From Trichomonas vaginalis G3 (lineage: Eukaryota; Parabasalia; Trichomonadida; Trichomonadidae): a DNA stretch of 64,000 nt. Below, piece by piece: positions 1 to 7,373 of the stretch (the stretch's first letter is position 1; every line of letters begins with the position of its first letter). The stretch spans positions 10,880,082 to 10,944,081 of the forward strand of contig NC_067207.1 in assembly GCF_026262505.1 (NCBI RefSeq), read 5' to 3'. The notes beneath the pieces were generated by a model. The model was not told the DNA's origin, searched no databases, and saw only the letters and a list, made by a program, of their open reading frames with translations. The position numbers and the translations under genes are program-made.

Positions 1-80
1 TGGCTTGGGAATGGACTCGGTTGGTGGGACGTCGGACATTCGTTTGTGGCTTAACCGTCGGACCACAACGATAAAAATCT

Positions 81-396
81 CTGCTACTAGCAGTACTTTT
101 ACTGACAGTAGCAGTACTTTTACTGACAGTAGCAGTACTTTTACTGACAGTAGCAGTACTTTTACTGACAGTAGCAGTACTTTTTCTGACAGTAGCAGTA
201 CTTTTACTGACAGTAGCAGTACTTTATCGTCGAAAACCCTCTCAAATTTTCCTTTTTACTGACAGTAGCAGTACTTTTACTGACAGTAGCAGTACTTTTA
301 CTGACAGTAGCAGTACTTTTACTGACAGTAGCAGTACTTTTTCTGACAGTAGCAGTACTTTTACTGACAGTAGCAGTACTTTTTCTGACAGTAGCA
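81..396. repeat. 21-bp tandem repeat array in Maverick copy L
   Basis: About 13 copies of a 21-bp unit (AGTACTTTTACTGACAGTAGC), interrupted near 227-256 by unrelated bases. A few units have C for A (TTTTCTGAC). The unit is a multiple of three, so all frames stay open and give low-complexity peptides such as STFTDSS. The array lies just upstream of the DEAIY-type gene at 397, the place where copy R has a different array of similar period (51540-51800). Confidence 0.9.
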
Positions 397-764
397 ATGG
401 TCGAGGTCGAGCCATTAGATGAGGCAATTTACCTTATAGAGAGAAATGAAGTTGTTAAGCAGTACTTGGGCAAGGTCATGAAGCCAACAAGTCCCTCGGC
501 TTCTGGTTGTCTGGAAGAGGTGCGCTGAAAATCGAAATTGAAACCGGAATTCCAATTCAAATACCAGAAAACACTCCTGTAGACGACATAAAGGAGATGA
601 AGAAAGAAGCTCTTCTCAAGTTCTTTGCAAAGCGCCCATGGATACAACTTCCAAACAGAGAGAGTCCAATTCCACGAATTATACAAATTCTCAGAGCACT
701 GTTCCACTTCTCGGGTCAGCCGTTCTACATAACCTCAGAAGGCGACATCCAACCAGTTCAGTAA
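397..764 (+). pseudogene. Maverick gene with conserved DEAIY motif, frameshifted
   Basis: The frame from the ATG at 397 starts MVEVEPLDEAIYLIERNE and stops after about 44 codons. A second frame, open from 459, gives a plausible protein end (WLSGRGALKIEIETG onward) to the stop at 762-764, so one indel near 480 probably split a single gene of about 120 codons. The motif DEAIYxIE recurs on the matching strand of copy R at 51458-51537, so the block belongs to the element. No family recognised. The exact frame break and true start are uncertain. Confidence 0.35.
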
Positions 765-820
765 ACATCTCATTTTAACTCACTTTTTTCTATCTTAAGG
801 AAATTCATGAAAATTCAAGA

Positions 821-868
821 GGGTGAAAAAACAGGTGAGAAAACAGGTGAGATCTCACCACTTCACCT
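821..868. repeat. AGATCT-centred palindrome, GGTGAG variant
   Basis: Three direct half-sites of the GGTGA type are followed by inverted ones (CTCACC, TTCACC) around a central AGATCT, giving a strong hairpin. Copy R mostly has the same architecture with GGTTAG and CTAACC half-sites. It lies 12 bp beyond the stop codon of the 881-1741 gene, which suggests a 3' processing or terminator role or a protein-binding site. Confidence 0.8.
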
Positions 869-880
869 AAACTTTATTTT

Positions 881-1741
881 TCAATACTTTTTCAGCACTT
901 TTCCGTAGTTGTATATGAAAGACAATTCGAGATAAAAGTCATAGTACAATGGTATAATATGCTGCACACCGTTTGTTGTGAACCAAACTTGAAAGTCAGA
1001 GAAACTGTTACTAGGTGGTTCGTAGAATTTAGAAGCAAAGTCATAAAAGTCCTTACCAATACAAAGAAAACTGTTGTTGCTTGAACTGAAACTTGCATGA
1101 CACATGACATTTTGAGGGTCAAACACGTTTCTATAAACTGTCAAATCTGCTGGTGGAAGTATAAATTTAAATGGACCATCTGGTGGTAATGGTTCGTTCT
1201 GGTTTAGTAACCGAAGAAATTGTGCCCAAGAACGTTTGTCTACTCCCCAATATAAAAACTCTGTATCTCTTGGAGGGTTAATTTCAATCTTTTGAAATGA
1301 AACTGTGGAGTTCATCTTGTCATATTCTAGTTTCAGATAGTACGTTCCATTTAGTAAAGAGTCGTATTTTTCTTGAAATTCCCAGTAGTATTTGTTTATT
1401 TGAGTTTGAAAGTCATTTAGAGTTTTTTCAAGACTTTCGTCTGAACGAATTGTAAAGATTCTCATTTCGTCAAATTTGTCTATTAGACCATCAGAACCTT
1501 TATACTGCCCATGAAAATATACTGCGAACATAAACGCGTTAGTTCTATTTGAAAACAAAACTCTTCTAAATCCTATTGCCTTTGCATCTGAAGGACTTTG
1601 AAGCCAACGAATTGGATAGTTAAATCTGTAAGCTCCGGATGAAATTTCTTCATCTGAAATATTCCTACCAGCATTTGTAAAGATATAGTCTAACGGTTTT
1701 GTATCTGCTACTTTTGTTCTTTGTTTTTCAACCTGAAGCAT
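881..1741 (-). CDS. Maverick virion-type protein, family A (286 aa)
   Basis: Intact 286-codon gene, nearly identical to 46505-47365 in copy R and clearly paralogous to 6261-7109. Conserved blocks are the N-terminal TKPLD..FTN, YRFNYPIRWL with KAIGFRR, and a C-terminal HASFS....FLC....FY then DFQVWFTTNG and FYLELSFIYN. The beta-rich C-terminus and the neighbourhood of integrase and fibre genes suggest a virion structural protein (minor capsid or spike); that role is inference and no named family was recognised. The start is set by the ATG preceded by TATTTTTACATATATTAA, the promoter motif shared with other element genes. A diverged, broken homologue lies at 61864-62740 next to the ATPase of element 3. 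Confidence 0.75.
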   Translation of the reverse strand: MLQVEKQRTKVADTKPLDYIFTNAGRNISDEEISSGAYRFNYPIRWLQSPSDAKAIGFRRVLFSNRTNAFMFAVYFHGQYKGSDGLIDKFDEMRIFTIRSDESLEKTLNDFQTQINKYYWEFQEKYDSLLNGTYYLKLEYDKMNSTVSFQKIEINPPRDTEFLYWGVDKRSWAQFLRLLNQNEPLPPDGPFKFILPPADLTVYRNVFDPQNVMCHASFSSSNNSFLCIGKDFYDFASKFYEPPSNSFSDFQVWFTTNGVQHIIPLYYDFYLELSFIYNYGKVLKKY

Positions 1742-1766
1742 TTAATATATGTAAAAATATACTGTT

Positions 1767-2351
1767 TTAAAATGGTATGCCATATAGCTTCTTGAATTTG
1801 TTAAGAAGTATTTGAACGTTTTTTCCATCTGTATCTCTAGTGTTTACATAAGCATAGCCTTCCTTAGTAAAATATACTTGTAATTTCCTATAGTTTACGC
1901 CGGTATAAAAGTAGAAAGAGTCTTGTTCTTCGCTATAGTAGTAAAACTCAAACGTATGCTTGCCATAGTCTGTAATTTCAATTGTTTCATCTTCTAGTTC
2001 GTCGACAAATTCGAATACAATATCTCGAAATTTGCTTTTGTTCTTATTGTTTTCAGAACAAGTGACCCAACGTAAGTTTTCAAGTCTATTGTCGTTTCTT
2101 ATACGGTTTATATGGTCTACAAAAGGTAAATTGTTAGGATTCAGTATAAAATGAGTTGCAATGACAACATGTTTAAAATAGCGTTTTCCACCAATCCTCA
2201 TCATAGCATATCCGTCATTTTGCTCCCATTCGCTTAAAACTCTTTTTGTCTTTTTTTTTCTGACTTCAAATGACTCATAACAGTGAATTTCATATTTCTC
2301 ATCTAACAAACAAGTTTCCCAACGGTCTTCTCCAACAAACTCAGCGTACAT
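1767..2351 (-). CDS. HNH (NUMOD4/HNH_3-type) endonuclease with C-terminal Maverick domain
   Basis: 194 aa from the ATG at 2351; the longer upstream frame lies in repeat DNA. Residues 1-50 contain the NUMOD4-like segment (SEWEQNDGYAMMRIGGK). Residues about 60-105 carry the HNH core: HVVIATHFI, then DHINRIRNDNRLENLRWVT and SENN, with the histidines and asparagines expected of homing-type HNH nucleases. Residues about 120-194 (TIEITDYGKHTFEF to the end) match the free-standing 106-aa protein at 63573-63893, so the nuclease looks fused to an element-specific domain. It probably cuts DNA as a selfish or recombination-promoting nuclease. The copy R counterpart (45896-46479) is frameshifted. Confidence 0.8.
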   Translation of the reverse strand: MYAEFVGEDRWETCLLDEKYEIHCYESFEVRKKKTKRVLSEWEQNDGYAMMRIGGKRYFKHVVIATHFILNPNNLPFVDHINRIRNDNRLENLRWVTCSENNKNKSKFRDIVFEFVDELEDETIEITDYGKHTFEFYYYSEEQDSFYFYTGVNYRKLQVYFTKEGYAYVNTRDTDGKNVQILLNKFKKLYGIPF

Positions 2352-2394
2352 TTCAAATAAAATAAAAAAATATTTTTTTAAAAATATATTGTTT

Positions 2395-2740
2395 AAAATG
2401 GTATGCCATTTCATATTTCTCATCTAATTTCTCATGAACTTTCTTGTCTATGTTTTGTCAAGACTTTCTTGTCTATGTTTTGTCAAGACTTCTTCATCTA
2501 ATTTCTCATGAACTTCATCGTCTATGTTTTGTCAAGACTTCTTCATCTAATTTCTCATGAACTTTCATCGTCAATGTTTTGTCAAGACTTCTTCATCTAA
2601 TTTCTCATGAACTTTCATCGTCTAATTTCTCATGAACTTCATCGTATATGTTTTGTCATGACTTTCATCGTCTAACAAACAAGTTTCCCAACGGTCGTCT
2701 CCAACAAAACTCAGCGTACAGTTCAAATAAAAATAAAAAT
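2395..2740. repeat. Repeat array grown inside a truncated HNH duplicate
   Basis: The stretch begins with the 3' end of the HNH gene (GGTATGCCAT), joins directly to its 5' part (TTTCATATTTCTCATCTAA) and ends with a second copy of the gene start and leader (AACGGTCGTCTCCAACAAAA). Between them are about ten imperfect units combining TCTCATGAACTT, TCATCGTCTA and TGTTTTGTCAAGACTTC. Copy R has the same truncated duplicate at 45774-45895 without the expansion, so the duplicate is older and the array grew inside it in copy L. Confidence 0.75.
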
Positions 2741-2752
2741 ATACTGTTTTCT

Positions 2753-3337
2753 TTACTTTACATAACCTCCTGCTACCATAAGCCTTTGACGCCAACCCAT
2801 ACCAGCTAATGAAGGTTGACTTGGTTTAGTATTAAAACTAACCTTTGGTTTTGGTTTATCTTCAGTTTTTGGCTCACCTTCTTCTATTGGTTTTTCGTCA
2901 CTTTTCGGTTCACCTGACTTTACCTCACTTGCTGGAATAGTTGTGTCGTCAACATCTTCATAAATATCATATGCCATTTGTTTTTGTTTTCCTTTCAACT
3001 TTTTGTGTTTGTTGTAAAGTTTAGAATATTTCGACTCTAAGTCAATGAGATGTTCTATAATGAACTGTTGGTCAGTGAAGTAAACTTTTCCATCTGTTGT
3101 CTCGAAAGCTCCTTCAGACTTCAATATTTTATTTGTGAGAGTCTGTTTCTTTTTTGAGATACTTGCCGTTCCATTTTTATGAAAAGTGACTTTGTAGTTA
3201 GGGTTTGTATTTCCAGACCTGGCACTTTCTATTATTGAATTTTTCTCTTCATCTGTAAGTTCTTTGACAGGTTTTGACAATGGTTCTGAACTTTTTGTTT
3301 GTGGTGTCAAATCTACCGTTTCAATTTCTTCCGTCAT
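2753..3337 (-). CDS. Maverick hypothetical protein, 194 aa, charged
   Basis: Intact 194-codon gene with no recognised family. The N-terminal 40 residues are acidic and hydrophilic. Residues about 45-95 are the most ordered part (NPNYKVTFHKNGTASISKKK, then TDGKVYFTDQQFIIEHLIDL), followed by a Lys-rich helical stretch, an acidic Glu/Lys/Pro linker and a C-terminal GMGWRQRLMVAGGYVK. The disordered middle with conserved ends resembles scaffold or core proteins, but that is only impression. It is preceded by TTTTTTACTGAGATGAAATG, the same leader as the next gene upstream (3357-3512). The copy R version (45158-45743) carries a 1-base insertion. Confidence 0.65.
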   Translation of the reverse strand: MTEEIETVDLTPQTKSSEPLSKPVKELTDEEKNSIIESARSGNTNPNYKVTFHKNGTASISKKKQTLTNKILKSEGAFETTDGKVYFTDQQFIIEHLIDLESKYSKLYNKHKKLKGKQKQMAYDIYEDVDDTTIPASEVKSGEPKSDEKPIEEGEPKTEDKPKPKVSFNTKPSQPSLAGMGWRQRLMVAGGYVK

Positions 3338-3356
3338 TTCATCTCAGTAAAAAATT

Positions 3357-3512
3357 TTAGTTTGGTTTGTTTTCAACTGGTTGTTTAGGTTTTTTAAGTC
3401 GGTCTAAAACTTCCTGAGGTATAGGAAGAACTTGACAAACACGTGGTGGTGTAACTGCTGGAAGTCGACAAATCCATCTTGAACCCATTTGTCTCAAAGC
3501 TGTATTGTTCAT
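3357..3512 (-). CDS. Maverick small protein, 51 aa, Pro/Lys-rich
   Basis: Short gene starting MNNTALRQMGSRWICRLPAV and ending in a Pro/Lys tail. It begins at the ATG after TTTTTTACTGAGATGAAATG and ends just before the identical leader of the 194-aa gene, so the two form a run of minus-strand genes (3933 to 2753) separated by about 20 bp. Two cysteines (WIC and RVC) are present; function unknown. The copy R equivalent near 44992 has lost bases and is out of frame, yet most of the sequence is retained, which supports this as a real gene. Confidence 0.55.
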   Translation of the reverse strand: MNNTALRQMGSRWICRLPAVTPPRVCQVLPIPQEVLDRLKKPKQPVENKPN

Positions 3513-3531
3513 TTCATCTCAGTAAAAAAAT

Positions 3532-3933
3532 TTACATTCCCCACGTTTGAGGCGGTTGAGGTTGGTTATTGTTTACCCACTGTTGTGCATGGTTATATCC
3601 TCTGTTAAAGAATCTTTCACCTTGGTCCATATAGTGCCCTGCTTGGTTATAGTAGTCATTTGCTTTGTTATAGTAGTTTCCTGCTTGTCTTCCTACATTG
3701 TCCATCCATCCTTGAACTTTTCCTCTTGTTTCAGGATTTGGAATAAGATTTGTTGCATCTCGTGCTACCTCCCAACCTTTCTGTACAGTTTGTATAATAG
3801 GTTGTGCTTTCTCTTTCAGTATACCTAATGTACTCAAAATCTTCCTTCCAATTCCAAATGCACCTCTGGCTATTGTTCCCACTGCGGGTAAAAATCTAGA
3901 TGCGACTCCTGCTAATGCGCCAAATAAACCCAT
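3532..3933 (-). CDS. Maverick amphipathic pVI-like minor virion protein, 133 aa
   Basis: Begins MGLFGALAGVASRFLPAVG, a glycine-rich hydrophobic N-terminal helix, then a cationic helix (GRKILSTLGILKEKAQPII) and a Tyr/Asn/Gln-rich tail with repeated YYNKANDYYNQAGHY and a PQPPQTWGM end. A membrane-active N-terminus on a small polar protein is what adenovirus pVI-like proteins of Polintons look like; no sequence identity is claimed. It diverges from the integrase gene across only 16 bp (3934-3949). The copy R version (44570-44972) has a +1 insertion after about 45 codons. Element 3 has a similarly built gene at 62938-63463. Confidence 0.6.
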   Translation of the reverse strand: MGLFGALAGVASRFLPAVGTIARGAFGIGRKILSTLGILKEKAQPIIQTVQKGWEVARDATNLIPNPETRGKVQGWMDNVGRQAGNYYNKANDYYNQAGHYMDQGERFFNRGYNHAQQWVNNNQPQPPQTWGM

Positions 3934-3949
3934 TTCTTATGGGTTAAAA
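3934..3949. promoter_or_regulatory. 16-bp divergent promoter, pVI-like gene / integrase
   Basis: Only 16 bp separate the two opposed ATGs. The spacer reads TTCTTATGGGTTAAAA: an A/T run on the integrase side and ATAAGAA on the other. The copy R spacer (44553-44569) is 17 bp and differs by a few bases. It must hold both 5' leaders, so most promoter information for one gene may lie in the coding region of the other. Confidence 0.6.
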
Positions 3950-4909
3950 ATGACGAATTCAAACAAGGACCCCTATGTTTCTAAGGCAACAAAGAAAGCA
4001 CTCATGGTAAAAATCTTTAGTTCAACACCAAATGCTTGGTTTATGGATATCTTGGAAAACATTCCGAGAGTTAGAACAGATGGACCACCATACTGGCTAA
4101 TATTTGTTGGTCAAAACACAAGATACTGTGAAGCCATACCATTACAGTCCAAAAATATTTTAGATGTGAAAACTGCTTTGACAATATTCGTTGACAAATA
4201 CCATCCAACAAAACTGACATCTGACTATGAAAGTTCTTTCAAATCAGATGATATTAAAAACTATCTGCGTTCAAAAAATGTAAACCAATATTTCATTGTC
4301 GACCAAAACCATTCTGCTCTTGGTGTCATTGACAGTTGTATAAAAATCTTAAGAGACTTAAACCAACCACAAGGTGGTGAAGCAAATGAAATGTCATATG
4401 ACGACAAATATAGACACTTCTCCATGGCAAAGATGAGACAAGTTTTAAATATTTACAATAGCCGTAAACAAAAAGGTTTGGGAAACCACTCCCCCGAAGA
4501 AATGAAAAACAACCCTGACTTAGAGAAAGACTATATATTTAACAATTTAGTCAAAAGAGACAAACAAGAAAGAATGCCGGGCTTCAAACTTCAGAAAGGT
4601 GACAAAGTAAAAATAGAAATACCTAAACGCGACCCATATGAAAATACTATTGACTATGACAACAACAAGTACCCGACAGGTACTCACATTCGTGTTCGTA
4701 AAAATAGAAGAAAGTATACAAGAGAATATTATGAAGTTTTAGGCAAACATGGCAAAATGTACAGACTGCAAGCAGAAGATAAAACTACTATTGTCAGACC
4801 TCGTTTCAAACTTGTTAAGGTTCAAGGTGGTATACTTTCAAAGACAGTTCCTAACAAATATAAGACAACTCCTGACGAATATGCTAAAGAAGTTGAAAAT
4901 GACGACTAA
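3950..4909 (+). CDS. Maverick retrovirus-type integrase (rve core, DD35D)
   Basis: 319 aa, intact. The core begins at WFMDI (D33); the second acidic residue is in LTSDYESS (D92); the third is in HSALGVIDS (D128), giving the 35-residue spacing of retroviral-type integrases but with Asp where Glu is usual. It is followed by an Arg/Lys-rich helix and a C-terminal SH3/chromo-like part (residues about 205-295: KLQKGDKVKIEIPK, then HIRVRKNRRKYTREYYEVLG and IVRPRFKLVKV). It should join element ends to host DNA. No zinc-binding HHCC domain is evident at the N-terminus. The end overlaps the fibre gene tail to tail by 3 bp. The copy R gene (43594-44552) is frameshifted. Confidence 0.85.
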   Translation: MTNSNKDPYVSKATKKALMVKIFSSTPNAWFMDILENIPRVRTDGPPYWLIFVGQNTRYCEAIPLQSKNILDVKTALTIFVDKYHPTKLTSDYESSFKSDDIKNYLRSKNVNQYFIVDQNHSALGVIDSCIKILRDLNQPQGGEANEMSYDDKYRHFSMAKMRQVLNIYNSRKQKGLGNHSPEEMKNNPDLEKDYIFNNLVKRDKQERMPGFKLQKGDKVKIEIPKRDPYENTIDYDNNKYPTGTHIRVRKNRRKYTREYYEVLGKHGKMYRLQAEDKTTIVRPRFKLVKVQGGILSKTVPNKYKTTPDEYAKEVENDD

Positions 4910-6242
4910 GCAATTCTATACCATGCGTAAACTGTCATGTAAGGTGGCATGTAGTCTTTACTTTGTCCCGTTGTTTGCGTATACCCTGAAACGAAATGTG
5001 TATGGTTTCCTCCTACCTCAGTGTTACTCAGGAAACAATTATAGCAAACTGAACGTTGTCTTTAACATCATATCCTTTACCTTTTGTCATTCCTGTCCAA
5101 TCCCAATATTTATGCCTATGCCCACCTTCTTGAGATGTAGTTAAACTTACGTAGTGACTGTGCGCAGGTAAATTTGCACCTGAAATCGTTTTACTTCCAC
5201 CTGTTTCCTTTGAAGAGTTTGCACAATACAAAAACCTGTCGACTATTTGAGTCCAAGTTCCAAAACCAAGTACTACTTCTGGTCTGGTAGAGTTCATTGA
5301 CGTATAAATAGAACCTATAGGATATACTGTTTGAAGTATTTCTGTCTTTAATGTTTGAAGCTCTGTTTTGTCAGCTTTTTTATCATATAAATCTTGAGCA
5401 GTGAATTTAACATTGTTTTCATCCTCCATGACATAGACATTTCTACATCTAGTGTATTTCATCGTCGTTATGTCTTCCTCCGATGTTAAACCTTGTGGAA
5501 AGTTAGGAGGTTTCCAATATAATGCATCCCCACCAGTTCCATCAGCTCCTTCAACCGTTCCTTCAATATTTTCTATACCAACAGTTGTAAAACTTGTATG
5601 TGTATGGTTCTTATCTGCTTTCTTTTCAAGGCTAACGTTTAAGTCTGTTATTTCAGAAGATGTATGTGTATGTCCAACGTCACTTTTCCTGTTTAAGGTT
5701 TCTTGTAAGTTTGTAATATTTGCAATGGTATGTGTATGAGTCTTATTTGCTTTTGTCTCTAAGGTTTCTTGTAAGTTTGTAATATTTGCAATGGTATGTG
5801 TATGAGTCTTTTTAGAATATTCGTTTTCAGCTCTTGTCACTTCACTTGACATTTTATTGTCAACATATGTTTTATCTGCTTTCTTTTCAACATCCTCTTT
5901 TGTTGCATATGTTGCATCTGCTCTGTCATGTTCTTCTTGAACTTTTTCAATGACATACTCTTTGTCAGCTTTGTTGTCAATATCTGCTTTCAAAAGAAGT
6001 TCATCTATAGGTTTCTCGTTTAAAGTTCCTTTTGTTGGATTTATACAGACAGTATGGTTCTTATTGTCTTGAAACAGAAACTCATCTGTCATTGGGTTCA
6101 TTGTCAGTTTTAAGTTTCCTTCTTTCAATGACTCAGATATCTTAGAATAGTTTGAAAAGTTTGTTGTGTTCTTATTTAGAGCTTGCACAATGAGTTGTCG
6201 GTTGTGTTGTATTTCTCTCATAGACGCTGTTTCTTTCGACAT
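4906..6242 (-). pseudogene. Phage-type tail-fibre protein, C-terminus frameshifted
   Basis: The intact part is 404 codons (stop at 5028). Residues 1-90 are a head region (starts MSKETASMREIQHNRQLI). Then come coiled segments of KADKTYVD type, repeats of THTHTIANITNLQETL (as in the phage fibre repeat family Phage_fiber_2) and a phage tail-collar domain (YPIGSIYTSMNSTRP, FGTWTQIVDRFLY, NLPAHSHY). A 1-base deletion relative to 42188-43597 truncates the last 40 or so residues, including the PPYMTVYAW end; the lost coding sequence is still readable at 4906-5030. The product would be a trimeric attachment fibre. It is divergent from 6261 across an 18-bp spacer. Confidence 0.8.
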
Positions 6243-6260
6243 TTTTATTCTAGATAAAAT
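6243..6260. promoter_or_regulatory. 18-bp palindromic divergent promoter (fibre / family A)
   Basis: The whole gap between the opposed ATGs is TTTTATTCTAGATAAAAT, a near-perfect palindrome centred on TCTAGA. The same 18 bp recur at 42170-42187. A single symmetrical site must serve both genes. A TCTA core in A/T-rich flanks recalls promoters known from some giant viruses and the virophage mavirus, but this is resemblance only. Confidence 0.65.
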
Positions 6261-7109
6261 ATGCTTTCAATAGAAAAAGAAAATTCAAGAGTTGCTACAA
6301 CTAAACCATTAGATGAACTTTTTACTAATGTCGGTCAAAAGTTTGAGACAGAGACCGTAAAGCATGAAGGCTATCGTTTTGACTACCCACTAAGATGGTT
6401 AAGAGACCCATCCGTCACAAAAGCTATTGGCTTTCGTAGAATGAAGTTCATTTCAGAAGCCATACATGGTTTCCCATTTACGGTCGGTTTTGAAGTTCGA
6501 TACTATAACAAAGAAAAACGTACGTATGAGAAATTTGAACAGGGAAAACTTTTACAAGTGAATTTGCTTGTAAACTTAGAAACAACTCTTCAAGCTTTTC
6601 AAGAAAAAATAAACGATATCTATCTCGAATATGCAAAACAGTATAACATTGACGAAGGAGAGTACCATCTCGATATTATATATGACAGGAAAAATGCAAC
6701 TGTTAAAATCGATAGAATAGAAGACCTTGGAGAAAACGTTTATATTTCTACAAAATATAACAACTTGGCATGGTATAGATTTTTGAGGATGTTAAATCAG
6801 CCTGCAGAATATCCAGTACACCCGAACTTTTATGAAGTCGAAAACCCTAATGGAACATATGAAAATGTTTTCGACCAAGATGCTATTATAGTTCATGCTT
6901 CATTTTCTGGTGCACAAAACTCTTTTTTATGCTTGGCAAATGACTTTTACGAAAAACCTACAAAGCTATATGAACCGCCGAGTGGAAGTATTTCAGACTT
7001 TCAAGTATGGTTTACTACAGATGGAAGAAAGAGAATAATTCCATTATACCACGCGTTTTACTTAGAACTTAGTTTCATATACAACTACTATCGAACGGTA
7101 AAAATATAA
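6261..7109 (+). CDS. Maverick virion-type protein, family A second paralogue (282 aa)
   Basis: Intact 282 codons, paralogous to 881-1741: both begin with ML.VEK/IEK....A.TKPLD..FTN, share YRFDYPLRWLRDPS and KAIGFRRM, and end with HASFSGAQNSFLC, DFQVWFTTDG and FYLELSFIYN. The element therefore carries two diverged copies of one probable structural gene in opposite orientations about 4.5 kb apart. ATG follows the palindromic divergent promoter. It is convergent with the 80-aa gene, whose stop lies 3 bp away. The copy R homologue (41323-42169) is broken. Role inferred from position beside the fibre and the pVI-like genes. Confidence 0.75.
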   Translation: MLSIEKENSRVATTKPLDELFTNVGQKFETETVKHEGYRFDYPLRWLRDPSVTKAIGFRRMKFISEAIHGFPFTVGFEVRYYNKEKRTYEKFEQGKLLQVNLLVNLETTLQAFQEKINDIYLEYAKQYNIDEGEYHLDIIYDRKNATVKIDRIEDLGENVYISTKYNNLAWYRFLRMLNQPAEYPVHPNFYEVENPNGTYENVFDQDAIIVHASFSGAQNSFLCLANDFYEKPTKLYEPPSGSISDFQVWFTTDGRKRIIPLYHAFYLELSFIYNYYRTVKI

Positions 7110-7112
7110 TTT

Positions 7113-7355
7113 TTAATACGGTTGAGGTGTTGGATTTGGTTGCCAACTAGACTGTGGTGCAGGTTCAGGCTGTTGTATAACAGGAGCTTGTTCTTCTGGT
7201 TCAGGGTCTTTAGGTATAATACCAACGAACTGACCTACTCTTTTACCAATATTTTTGACTCCGTTCCAAATTCCTCTTCCGACAGATTTTATTCCATTCC
7301 ATATACCTCTTCCAACATTTCGAAAGAAGTTTCCTATTCTTCCAAAGAAACCCAT
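7113..7355 (-). CDS. Maverick cationic amphipathic protein, 80 aa
   Basis: Starts MGFFGRIGNFFRNVGRGIWN and repeats a G.G.WNG(I/V)K(S/N)(V/I)G motif three times, making a strongly cationic amphipathic helix. Then GIIPKDPEPEEQAP leads into a Pro/Gln tail. This build suggests a membrane-perturbing or DNA-binding minor virion component, comparable in style to adenovirus pVI or core peptides; inferred only. Leader GATTTTTACATATAGTAAAATG carries the element promoter motif. Copy R has a 95-percent-like match at 41076-41318. Confidence 0.65.
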   Translation of the reverse strand: MGFFGRIGNFFRNVGRGIWNGIKSVGRGIWNGVKNIGKRVGQFVGIIPKDPEPEEQAPVIQQPEPAPQSSWQPNPTPQPY

Positions 7356-7373
7356 TTTACTATATGTAAAAAT

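Noticed and set aside
5-262. Ser/Thr-rich frame across the 21-bp repeat
   Set aside because: Low-complexity repeat in which other frames are also open; the plausible gene starts at 397.
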